A program made the position numbers and the translations under genes. Shown piece after piece: positions 1 through 8,741 of a stretch of 64,000 bases of DNA. The notes under the pieces were generated by a model that did no database searches, had not been told where the DNA came from, and saw nothing but the letters and a program-made list of their open reading frames with translations. Within the stretch, counting starts at the first letter, position 1; the number at the start of each line of letters is the position of its first letter. This stretch comes from Tetrapyrgos nigripes (Eukaryota > Basidiomycota > Agaricomycetes > Agaricales > Campanellaceae), in the NCBI GenBank assembly GCA_013368315.1, contig JAACJM010000183.1:109482-173481 (forward strand), read 5' to 3'.

Positions 1-140
1 GGGAAGAATGTTAAGCAATACGCAGCTTGTAGGTAAATACTTGAAAATGAAACGGAAGAGTTCGGACAAAAAGCCGACGGGCTATGAGCCGAACAGGGGG
101 TGAAAGGTGGGGTCGGTAATAAACGGACGGGGAAAATCAG

Positions 141-442
141 ACGCAGAGGATATCGTTCAAAGGGCTATTACTCCACTCGAGTGTCCTCTCGTATGGGCAA
201 AGGAGTCTAATGTTTTTGATTGCATGAGTGCTGGTTCAGATTTCTCCTCAGTATTAAATCCCTGCTCCTTCTCTTTTTCTTTGTAGTCAATCGTCTTCAG
301 CTATACATCATTTTCCCATCTCTGCATCTCTGCCTATTACACAAATTCCGTCCCGGTCATTGAGGAGCAGATTGCGAAGCAGGGATATCGGTTGGCTGCG
401 TGGTTGAATGCGTTTTTTGATGGGAGTACTATGTTGCCTTGA
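141..442 (+). CDS. S1/P1-type nuclease, 3' end only (partial)
   Basis: The last exons of a secreted, zinc-dependent S1/P1 single-strand nuclease run in from the left edge. One exon (from about 141 to 223) reads IVQRAITPLECPLVWAKESN followed by VFDC, matching the conserved segment of P1 nuclease before its last disulfide. After one or two introns a final exon reads SAYYTNSVPVIEEQIAKQGY, then RLAAWLNAFFDG, and stops at 440-442; this is the usual C-terminal helix of the family. The zinc-binding N-terminal half lies outside the window. The intron borders between about 224 and 330 are not resolved, and 1-140 is probably intron or upstream coding sequence. The family is secreted and degrades RNA and single-stranded DNA; that is family knowledge. 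A Tc1 element begins only about 105 bp after the stop. Confidence 0.7.
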
Positions 443-549
443 GGGTCAGGAAACGGACAAGGGGGTTTCGTACTAAGTTTGGTCTGTATTGAAGACTGGA
501 ATCTGAGATTCAAGTTCTGTGTTACACAAAGTCTTTGTATACTAGTATA

Positions 550-2176
550 CAGTGGGTCAAAAAATTGTCCACATGTTTCGCATTTTTGGAAAGATTGCCA
601 ATTTAAGCAATACTGAGTAGAGATATTAAAATGTGGTCAGTGATGGGCAGAAAGCCCTTGATAAACGCTACAATATTCTGTCTGTTTTGTCTTATTTGGC
701 TTAAAACTCATGGAGATATGACTGATTTAAAATGGTATGTCATTTGGACAATTTTTTGACATGCAAGTGAAAATACAGAAAGTGCTAGCTCAGTACTTGG
801 TATGCCCTCCTTTGGCCTTCAACACAGCCTCAATCCTTCTAGGCATGCTCCTGATCAATTTCTGACAATCTTCTTCTGTGATTTCATCCCACTTTTCAGC
901 TGCTCTGTCCCATATTTCCCAAACTCCAGAGGGTGCTGTGTCATATCCATTGAGCTTGTGTTTGAGGGTTGTCCAGAGGTGTTCAATGGGGTTCAGGTCA
1001 GGAGATTGAGCAGGCCAGCTCATGCAATGGATGTTGTTGTCTTCAAACCACTTGGTGGCCAGTTTTGACTTGTGTTTAGGATCATTGTCTTGCTGAAAAA
1101 TGGCCACCTCTGGATCAACACCCAAAATATCCATGCTCTCCAGAAGGTTGTTCTCCAAAATGTCCACATACTGCTCTGCATTCATCCTGCCCTCCACCTC
1201 TGCCATGTTTCCAACTCCTTCCCACCCCATACATCCCCACACCATGATATTTCCTCCTCCAAATTTGACTGTTTCCACCACATTTCTCTCTCCCAAGGAT
1301 TCACCCTTCCTCCCCCACACATACTGCTGTCCATCTGACCCATATCGATTGATTTTAGTCTCATCTGACCAAATAACCCTTTTCCAGTCATCCACAGTCC
1401 AGTTTCTGTACTTCTGTGCAAAGTTTAAACGAGCCTTCCTGTGAGCTGCAGTGAGTTTGGGCTTCTTCTTCGTTTTAGATGTGTCCACATCATGCCTGAG
1501 AAGGGAATTTCGAATGGTTTGGGTGGAGACAGGTTGGTCAAGGAGGGGATTGATGTTTCTGGCCACTTCTGTAGCATTTTCAGCTTTGCCAGTGTTGATT
1601 TGTTGGATAGCAGCACGTTCATCAGTGGTAGACAGCTTTCTAGGACGCCCTGCTTGATGGTTCTCCTTGTCAGGATACATCTCTTTGGCCAGAGAAGCAA
1701 TCTTTGACTTGGATACCCCAGTTTTAGCAGAGATTTCCCTGGATGAAGCAGAAGTTTGGAGGAGAGAGAGGATATTGTCTTTCTGGGTGGATGTGATGGG
1801 TCTCATGATTTGATGAGGGCTATAGAACAACTGGATGCCCTTATATATGGTCCAGCTGGCAGCTATGATATCATTATGATGTAGCCATTGCATCATTGTA
1901 CAACTCCACTTATGATGTCATCTATGAGACATCACATAGTTACAATACTGATTTTGAAGTGGCAACTCAAAAAATTGTCCAAATGACATACCATTTTAAA
2001 TCAATCATATCTCCATGAGTTTTGAGCCAAATAGGACAAATAAAACAGATTATTGTAGCTCTTATCAAGGGCGTTCTGCCCATCACTGACCACATTTCAA
2101 TATCTCTACTCAGTATTGCTTAAATTGGCAATCTTTCCAAAAATGCGAAACATGTGGACAATTTTTTGACCCACTG
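550..2176 (-). mobile_element. Complete Tc1/mariner transposon, copy 1
   Basis: A 1627 bp element is bounded by inverted repeats beginning CAGTGGGTCAAAAAATTGTC and flanked on both sides by TA (548-549 and 2177-2178), the Tc1/mariner target duplication. The inverted repeats are unusually long: about 210 bp at each end can be paired, with the motif AAAAAATTGTCC both at the tip and at the inner edge. One uninterrupted transposase gene fills the middle. A related, broken copy is nested at 19734-21359. Confidence 0.95.
790..1806 (-). CDS. Tc1-type DD34E transposase, intact
   Basis: This 338-residue transposase cuts and pastes its own element into TA sites. The N-terminal part (about residues 1-110) has paired helix-turn-helix domains for inverted-repeat binding, with a GRPRKL linker between them. 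The catalytic domain shows the DD34E triad: D in WSDETKI, D in FQQDNDPKH and E in NPIEHLW, with exactly 34 residues between the second D and the E. The length matches the usual 340 or so of the family and no stop or frameshift is seen. The frame is open for 30 more codons upstream, but the ATG at 1806 (MRPITSTQ) gives the standard Tc1 N-terminus and the broken second copy starts the same way. It lies between complete inverted repeats, so this copy could be autonomous. Confidence 0.93.
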   Translation of the reverse strand: MRPITSTQKDNILSLLQTSASSREISAKTGVSKSKIASLAKEMYPDKENHQAGRPRKLSTTDERAAIQQINTGKAENATEVARNINPLLDQPVSTQTIRNSLLRHDVDTSKTKKKPKLTAAHRKARLNFAQKYRNWTVDDWKRVIWSDETKINRYGSDGQQYVWGRKGESLGERNVVETVKFGGGNIMVWGCMGWEGVGNMAEVEGRMNAEQYVDILENNLLESMDILGVDPEVAIFQQDNDPKHKSKLATKWFEDNNIHCMSWPAQSPDLNPIEHLWTTLKHKLNGYDTAPSGVWEIWDRAAEKWDEITEEDCQKLIRSMPRRIEAVLKAKGGHTKY

Positions 2177-2206
2177 TATCTATCAATTTTGACACGACAC
2201 TTGCAC

Positions 2207-2232
2207 CCCCCCCCCCCACCCCCACCCCCTTT
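2207..2232. repeat. C-rich homopolymer tract
   Basis: A run of C interrupted by a few A lies just outside the right end of the Tc1 copy. Such tracts vary in length by slippage and are prone to sequencing error. Confidence 0.8.
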
Positions 2233-3084
2233 CGATGATGACCTGCGCCTCCGACTCCATTCGTAATCCGTAATTATCAGAACCAACGTATACTACCGGA
2301 GGTTTATAGTCATTGCATGTTCAGGTGCAACACGTAATGCCCCAGCTGTAGATTTTTAGTCCCCTGGATCTTAGCAGTCACAGAGAAAGCCGCATAATAA
2401 AAAAATCTTTCCGTCGTCGCGAATCCTGAGCCCCTCGATCACTTCCGAACCCTTGAACCAGAGTCGAGATAGGATTTCCAAATATGTTCAGAACTTGAAG
2501 TTTCCCCAGAGTCTGGGCATTGTCTAACAACATCAGTCCAAACCGAAGATCCTTGGAGCCCGAATGCGACGTCCATTTTGTACTCGAGAACTGAATCATT
2601 CCATCGATATGGAAGTAGGCGGAACGTGTGATAGCCACATTCCTTCGGATCATTGGGATGTGGTCGGAAGATGGTAGCGTAAGCCATATCTTGAGTAATC
2701 CTACCAAAGCGATCCGGGGGAAAGATCCCTTCGAACTCGAGATGATAACCGAAAGAACGGGTGCTCAACCGGGAAGGGACCAAGTACAGACACCTTAGAG
2801 CTGAGAGTATATTCAAAAGGGAAGGGAAAGAGAACCGAAACAACAAGTGATGCAGCACCGCTGCTGTGAAAGAAATCATAGCTAAGCTTGCACAGAAGCA
2901 ACGTTAAAGAGGGCAACGAAGCAGAGAGGTACGAGTCAACATCATTGTAGGGGAAAAGGAAGAAAGGTCCAGTTGGACATGTTGAACCCTGCCATATACA
3001 GCTGGAAGAGAAACGGAAACCCTGATCGGAGTGTCCGATATGCGGAAAGAAACGGACGGGAGAAATTGGGACGTAATTAACATC

Positions 3085-3138
3085 GCCACCTGCAGAAACG
3101 CAGTGTAAACAACTCAGCCTCATTCTTCGGCCTCGTAA
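3085..3138 (-). repeat. Dispersed terminal module (type 1), copy a
   Basis: Read on the minus strand the module starts TTACGAGGCC, runs through GAGGCTGAGTTGTTTACACT and ends with TTTCTGC then GTGGC. Copies of the same 55-60 bp block occur at 6466, 8685, 31711, 47946 and 48176, all in this orientation. No partner end is visible nearby, so this is probably a remnant. Confidence 0.7.
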
Positions 3139-3140
3139 TA

Positions 3141-3495
3141 GGATCATCAATTCCAAGCCAACCAATCAGTACAACTACTGACCTGTCGGGACACAGTGAG
3201 CCTTCAACGATGTTCATTATAGGCTAAGTACATCTCAGCTTGGTGAAGGCGCTAGGCCCACATCAAGTCTTACGGCTGCGCTGCAAATAAGTAGTAGTGG
3301 CCACTGGTAAGCCTTTCAAACCCGGCCGTCGACGGGGTGAGACAACATCTACGTATTTGCCTTTCCATAGGACGAACACCGCACCAGAAATTGGCAAGTC
3401 ATCGCTTTACTAGAATGAACGGCGTCAGCTCTCTACTGTTGTACTAGAACTAGCCTAGTGACTCGTGAGCACACTACAAAAATACCGAGCGTCAG
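3141..3495 (+). repeat. Direct duplication upstream of the 4229 gene, copy 1
   Basis: About 355 bp recur in the same orientation at 3791-4148, offset by 650 bp. Shared landmarks are ggatcatcaa at the start, CCGGCCGTCGAC in the middle, CACCGCACCAGAA, and a closing block with CACACTACAAAA and GCGTCAG. The copies differ by many substitutions and small indels. Neither carries a convincing reading frame. Confidence 0.8.
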
Positions 3496-3790
3496 ATTTG
3501 CCAAGTGATTGGAGGAAAATCGCGGCCACTCGGTGCTCAGCGATGATCTGTCACTTAGCAACGTTGAGACTCGTTGGATGCATGGATTCGTGCAAGGTCG
3601 ACGAAAAGTAGGTATGCTGCAAAAAGGCATGGAAAGTACGGTTTGAGGCCACCAAGCAGGTACCATCTGCGGATAATTCAGAACCGGGTAATACATAATC
3701 TTACCCTTGTTCAACCTCGCCAGTCTAGAGACCGGGGCACCATGTTACCTGCCCGCTGCAAAACTCTACGTATACCACCGTATACGGATA

Positions 3791-4148
3791 GGATCATCAA
3801 TCAATAGACAAGCAAACCAATTAGTAAAACTATCGACCTGTTGGGACACGATGGCCCTTCAACTATGTTCATTACAAGTTCATCATCTAGTCTACGTCTC
3901 ACCTAACGGTGATGGTGTTTCAACCCTTACAGCTGCTGCGAATAGTAGTGGCCCATTCAACCATTGGTGAGCCTTTGAAATCCGGCCGTCGACTGGCTGA
4001 GACATCTACGGATTTGTCTTTGCAATGGACTGACACCGCACCAGAAGTTGGCAAGTCGTCGCTTTACTATGATGAACGGGGTGAGCCGTCATTACTGTTG
4101 TATTCAGAACTAGCCTACTGACCACACTACAAAAGGGTCCAGCGTCAG
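3791..4148 (+). repeat. Direct duplication upstream of the 4229 gene, copy 2
   Basis: This is the downstream partner of 3141-3495. It ends 80 bp before the start codon of the secreted-protein gene at 4229, so it contains that gene's promoter and 5' leader. If copy 1 arose from it, a duplicated promoter region with no gene attached lies upstream. Confidence 0.8.
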
Positions 4149-4228
4149 CCTGCTCATCATCACCAGAGTCCACTTGTCTCTTCAACAAGTCCTTCATCCA
4201 TTCGAGCAACCTCTCTTCGAAACCAACA

Positions 4229-5267
4229 ATGATCTTCACCCCTCTTCTTCGTAGTGTCATCTGTGCTGCTAGCCTCGTGGGAGCTCTCGTTCCTTCCATT
4301 AGCGCCAATCCTATTACAACCCATGCTCATTCCACCGAAGCAGTCATCTACAATGTGCAGAGTACGTTGGACACTTTGCACAGCAAAGTCAGCGAGATCA
4401 GCCAATCGCACACTGGTGAGTAGCTTCAAGCATAGATTGATCTGCTCATATACTCAATCGTCTTTGGATAGACCTCACCGCCAGACCCGCCATTGGCAAC
4501 GGTGGCAACGGTGGAGCTCAGCAGGACCAGTTCGCGGTGGTCACCAGCGCCATTAGCCAAGCCGTCGATGCCGCTACCTATCAGCTCACATCCATCTTTG
4601 GCGGCCAAGATCAAGGTCAACACTTTGACCCGTATCCTTTCGTCACTTGTACATTCAAAGGTACATGCGTTCAGGTAGTCCTTCAGCTCGAGCAAGTCAT
4701 TGAGGTATGATAGTTGTTCATATTCATGCGAATACGGGAAATTGAAGCCTACGAACAGCAAATCACCCAACTGATTATCAGTTCTTTGACTGGTGGTCTT
4801 GGTTCTGGAGGTGGCCTTGGAGGCTTGGGTGGTGCGGGTGGTGCGGGTGGTCATGGAAATGGCAACGGAACGCACTCCAACGGAACTCAAGCCGGCGGAA
4901 ATGGCAATGGAACACACTCCAACGGAACTCAAGCCAGCGGAAATGGCAATGGAACGCTCTCCAACGGAACTCAAGCCGGCGGAAGTGGCAACGAAACGCA
5001 TTCCAACGGAACTCAAGCCAGCGGAAATGAGAATTTGTTCGGACTCCTCCAACCCGTCGACAATGGGCTCGCTGAATTCCTTCAGATCGTCAATCGACAG
5101 ATGGATGGATTACCTGCTCTTTTCCCTGCTGCGTAAGTGTTTCTCTCCAAAGATGTTGGGAATGACCCACTAAACGTGCATTTCTTCACAGTTTCGGATT
5201 CAAAATGATGATGAACAACCTTGCCCTGCTTGGGTTTAAAACGACCATGGCTGCTTTGCGCATTTGA
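4229..5267 (+). CDS. Secreted Gly/Asn/Thr-repeat protein
   Basis: Four exons (4229-4415, 4472-4704, 4759-5132, 5192-5267) join in frame to 289 residues; all introns are GT-AG and 54-59 bp. A classical signal peptide covers about residues 1-26, ending in PSISA. A helical N-terminal region (STEAVIYNVQSTLDTLHSKV) and a middle segment with one close Cys pair (TCTFKGTC) follow. Then comes a Gly-rich stretch with four 14-residue repeats, each carrying N-G-T or N-E-T glycosylation sequons, and a hydrophobic, Met-rich C-terminal tail. I do not recognise a named family. The N-terminal part loosely recalls fungal hydrophobic-surface-binding proteins, but that is only an impression. A wall or surface role is inferred from the signal peptide and the glycosylated repeats. 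Confidence 0.8.
4855..5022 (+). repeat. 42 bp coding tandem repeat, 4 copies
   Basis: Four in-frame 42 bp units start at 4855, 4897, 4939 and 4981 and encode variants of GGNGNGTHSNGTQA. Each unit keeps two potential N-glycosylation sites. Unit 4 is the most diverged (GSGNET). The exact 42 bp period makes copy-number change by slippage or unequal crossing-over likely. Confidence 0.9.
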
Positions 5268-5426
5268 GCCTACAAAGAAGTTCTAGAAGTTGCTGTTTGT
5301 GGTCGGGTCGTTTTCACTAGAGTCGTCTATCGTTTGTCCCAAGTTTGTCCTCTAAATATTCTCTCAGGATTTACATATCCAAGTCTCTGTAACTCATTGT
5401 ACATCTACAAATAGGAGTTAAGATCA

Positions 5427-5537
5427 TCAGGGATTAAACAGCCTGATTCCTCCATCCACAGTAAGTGTTACTCCATTAATTAATTCACCGGCGAGGGATG
5501 ATAAAAAGGCAACAGTCTTTCCAATCTCGAGTTGACT
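5427..5537 (-). pseudogene. Orphan 3' end of a short-chain dehydrogenase gene
   Basis: On the minus strand about 36 codons read LEIGKTVAFLSSLAGELING then VTLTVDGGIRLFNP and stop at 5427. This is the characteristic C-terminus of classical SDR oxidoreductases (helix, then G-x-x-L-x-V-D-G-G). The Rossmann fold and the YxxxK catalytic region are absent: upstream on the same strand, after a possible splice acceptor near 5538, the sequence is the LINE endonuclease fragment. Either the LINE inserted here or the SDR piece was joined to it. No other part of the SDR gene is visible in the window. Confidence 0.6.
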
Positions 5538-5577
5538 ACCGTGGGTGGCACGTAGAATGTAGCATTTACAGTGCAAA

Positions 5578-6522
5578 TCACAAGCGAAACTCACGTTCCC
5601 AATACGTTCCTGCTCCCCACAGTGTAGCAGTTCGTCCATTGAGGTCTCCCCCAAGTATAGTTGGAAGACCCGATGCAACGAGAGCCGGCAGTGTTTCACA
5701 TAGTTTTTGTAATGGGTGGATGTCAGTAAAGTGCCGCCATGGGCTTGGTTCAGGAAGTAGGTAGCAGTTTACAAGGGTAAACTTGTTGTCAACATTGAGT
5801 ACCATTATATCAGGGCTGGAAAGGTGTGGGAGAAGGGAGACATTGAGGGATGAGTGATATATAGCGGCAACACCGCCAAATGATTTCATAGTTTTAACAT
5901 CCGGTGTGCGGGATATTGCGAGGCAGTAATAGTCTTCAGGAAGGATCAAGAACTCTTCTTGACCAGGTACCAAGTGAGTCTCTTGGAATGGGGGATGAGT
6001 CAGACCGAGGGGCAAGTTGCCATGAATATTCCAGCATTTGATTAGGAACGAGCGACTAATGCTAGAATGGTTTAAAGTAGAAGTAGGTATCATATTAAAA
6101 GTAGGAGAGATATCGGGCTGAGAAGTAGAAGACGGGATACCCGAGTGAATAGGTATTGTGGTGACAGCATTAGGTAGAGAAGTAGGGGAGGAGGTGGCAG
6201 TATTAGTGGGATAGTTAACAGGAGTAGTCAAGTCTGCAGGATTAGAGTTTAAAGTGAAGATATGTGCTGGAACGGAAGTAACGGGTGGTGGAATATGTAC
6301 GTGTGAACTAGCATAGTTAGAGGTAGTAGGTATAGCAGTCTGCAAAAGGTCATCATCATCCCCAACACCCTATGTGGATTTAGGGTGTATGCTGAGCCGG
6401 TCTTCGTCGGTAGGTACATGTGCGCGGAGGTCAGGGTACTCGTAAAAAATTCGAGACCAACTTGTATAGCCACAGGCAGGAAGTGAGTGTAAACAACTCA
6501 GCCTCATTCTTCGGCCTCGTAA
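5578..6522 (-). pseudogene. Truncated non-LTR retrotransposon with endonuclease domain
   Basis: An open frame of about 255 codons (5578-6345) carries an apurinic-type endonuclease/exonuclease/phosphatase fold of the kind found in LINE ORF2. Motifs in order are KCWNIHG, FQETHL, GGVAAIYHSSLNVSLLPHLS, LVNCYLLPEPSPW and LGGDLNGRT. The N-terminal 90 residues are Ser/Thr/Pro-rich. There is no reverse transcriptase; the frame ends just after the GGDLNGRT motif where the SDR fragment begins. Upstream on this strand (6466-6522) lies a copy of the type 1 terminal module, which may be the element's 5' end. It is a dead fragment. Confidence 0.7.
6466..6522 (-). repeat. Dispersed terminal module (type 1), copy b
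   Basis: The minus-strand sequence from TTACGAGGCCGAAGAATGAG to TGTGGCTATA matches the copy at 3085-3138 almost base for base over its first 35 bp. It sits directly upstream of the LINE-like endonuclease frame. Confidence 0.7.
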
Positions 6523-6594
6523 AGTAAATGCTACATATAAGTACAACAGGTCAAGCAAGGTATACGTATAGTACATATTCCGACGTAATTAGAG

Positions 6595-7307
6595 TCAAGC
6601 CAGTCTTCCGATCGTCAACGACAGCAAGATGATGCCCAAACTCATCCATAAAGAGGTCCCGACTGCCCTCGAGTTCATATCGCCATTGAACGTCTGGACC
6701 GTCTTTCTCTGGATGGCAAAATTGGCTTCATTGCACTGGGTAGTAAAATCTATTCAGAAAATCAATTAGTAACTTCGCATACTAATATCCCTAAGCACTC
6801 GAGGTCCGAGAACTCACTGTCCAAACACCCTTGTGCCGTTGGTCCACTCAATCCAGGTACCCAATCAAACCCACACTGGACACATTTCTGTAAAGTATCT
6901 ACCATGGTGGGAGAACAGGTGACGTTGGTGGCAACGAGTCCGGCTTGTGCTATCATGGTCATACTGGCCCACGGAAAGCAGATGGCCTCACATTGAGGAC
7001 TAGAAGCGACTTGAGTGAAGTTGAGGGGTAAGGCGGGGGCTTGAGCATCTGCTAGAGGTACGTTGCTGATTAAGGGAGCGGCGGCAGTGGTCGTATTAGA
7101 TTGAGAGTTCTGGGAGTTTGAGAAAGACGAGGGTTGGCCCGGTTGGGTCTGAGGAGATGGCAAGGCCAGTGCCACTAGCATGAGGATTTAGATCGTCGAA
7201 TGGGAAGAACAAATTTCCAAGGAGAAAAAGAGACGATACGTACTTCCTGCAGCGAAAGCAAGTAGTAGGAGGAAGATTTGTTGGGAAGCGAAATTGCAAC
7301 CAATCAT
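6595..7307 (-). CDS. Small secreted Cys-rich protein with hydrophobic C-terminus
   Basis: Three exons (7307-7244, 7174-6818, 6749-6595) join to 191 residues. Residues 1-21 form a signal peptide (MIGC..., then FLLLLAFAAG). A Ser/Gln/Asn/Thr-rich spacer follows, then a compact domain with seven cysteines in the pattern C-x3-C ... C-x12-C-x2-C-x14-C-x7-C. The last 20 residues (LWMSLGIILLSLTIG) are hydrophobic, ending RLA, which suggests a GPI-anchor signal or a membrane anchor. The third exon is supported by a clean GTGAGT donor, a TAG acceptor and in-phase coding to a stop. I do not recognise the family. It resembles GPI-anchored surface proteins of basidiomycetes in build only. The 5' leader (7308-7460) is strongly pyrimidine-rich on this strand. 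Confidence 0.75.
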
Positions 7308-8496
7308 GGTGTACTTAGTTCGACCAGTCGAGTAATGAATGCGTCAATTATCCGAGAAACTCGCGAAAAGAATGAATCCGTCCGACGCCTCACAGAGGCT
7401 GAGAAAAAGAAAGGGTGAGAAGAGAGGAGAAAGGGAAAGTACAGCGTGAGTCGCTCCAACAGGGCTTGCAGAGGAATCCAGGTGCTGCCACGTCCTTTTT
7501 ATAGGGTCTAGGGCTATGAATAATTATAGCCCTTCTAGTCCCCTCACATTGAGTTATGAATTATTAATGATAGCCCTCATGGTCTCGCCACCTCGAGGAG
7601 GCCTCGAAGCCGCAGGCTCGACTCTTTTAGAAGTCGAGTCTGGTCAGTTCTAGCCGGTCCCTTCGGTTTATGACGTGATTAGGACCGAACAACAAAGTCC
7701 GAGTCGTCTCCTTAGCAATTCCTTACGGATCCGACGGAAGTGCTATAAGCAGTCAAAAGTGATGACCTGGATGTGCTAGTCCTTGCGACAGGTTTGATAT
7801 GCACACTGGTGGTATCACCTCGATCTACTTGAAGGGCACGGATGGCGTAGGGATTTCAGAGAAGTGGAAGGACGGCATACAGACGCTTTTGGGGATCATG
7901 GTTCCGAAATATCCGAATATGTTCGTTCTCCACTGGTCCGGTGTGCGCGGTACGTTTCCTTCCAAGGGTTTAGTGTTCTGAATTGAGTCTTTCAGGAGGT
8001 ACAGGATGATTGGGTTGTCAACTGCTTCAGATGCACGCACAGAGATGAAGAGATTTGACTTTTGACTTGAATGAAGCTTCGCTCTTCCCGTTGGGAAAGT
8101 CGTTCTATATGGGCGATAATATACCGGGGAAGAAACGAGAGCAGCTCAATTTCATTGGTGGACTTCAAAATATATCACGTATATTAACGAAGTCGTAGAA
8201 AAGGGGTACGAGGGCTTCTCCTTTTCTAAGTAGCTAATCGAGAAGCTTTGATACAGTAGAAGGCGTGATTTGAAGCTGGCCCTCAAGTAAAGAACCAACG
8301 CGTTGACGCACGTTGACGTCATTTGCGCTTTCATCCGAACGTCCACCTGTTTTGCAGCGAGACGTTGGCCAATTCGGTGACTATGTAATCTGCAGGTGCG
8401 TTATGCTGGTTGTATCTTTATCTGCTATTTCGAGTCAGAACCACGCGAATGGTTTGAGGAGTGTGTAACTGGTGAGTGTCTTCAGTCTTTTTGTTT
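7308..8496. other. Intergenic, no gene seen
   Basis: The first part is the presumed promoter and leader of the minus-strand Cys-rich gene. Around 7505-7580 there are short AT-rich imperfect repeats around TATAGCCCTT and GATAGCCCTC. No open frame here looks coding. Confidence 0.5.
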
Positions 8497-8741
8497 GTAT
8501 GAAGGAGCTGTGGGCCACCGCTTCGCGTGGCAGTAACGAGGCCCAAGTAATCAGTTCATGGATGGCGAGCAGCGATGAGTAAGGGTGAAAGATGATGAGC
8601 GTTGCAGATCACGCGTCTTTGCGGCAACGGCCGATGACCGGTTACGGTGATCAAATGGCACCGGGGACCGGTGGAGTTATCGAGCATAGCCACACGCAGA
8701 AACGTCAGGTTATAAGAACGAGACCCTAAAGGGCCTCGTAA
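8497..8741 (-). mobile_element. Short non-autonomous element with type 1 and type 2 end modules
   Basis: The left side carries the type 2 module (TATGAAGGAGCTGTGGGCCA, then a GCCACCGC/GCGTGGC hairpin and taacgaggccc). The right side carries the type 1 module (gcatagccacacgcagaaac to gggcctcgtaa). The inner bases of the two form the inverted pair TAACGAGGCCC / GGGCCTCGTAA. The element is about 245 bp with no coding capacity. The same two modules bound 47733-48005 and, far apart, 27246-31768. Confidence 0.6.
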
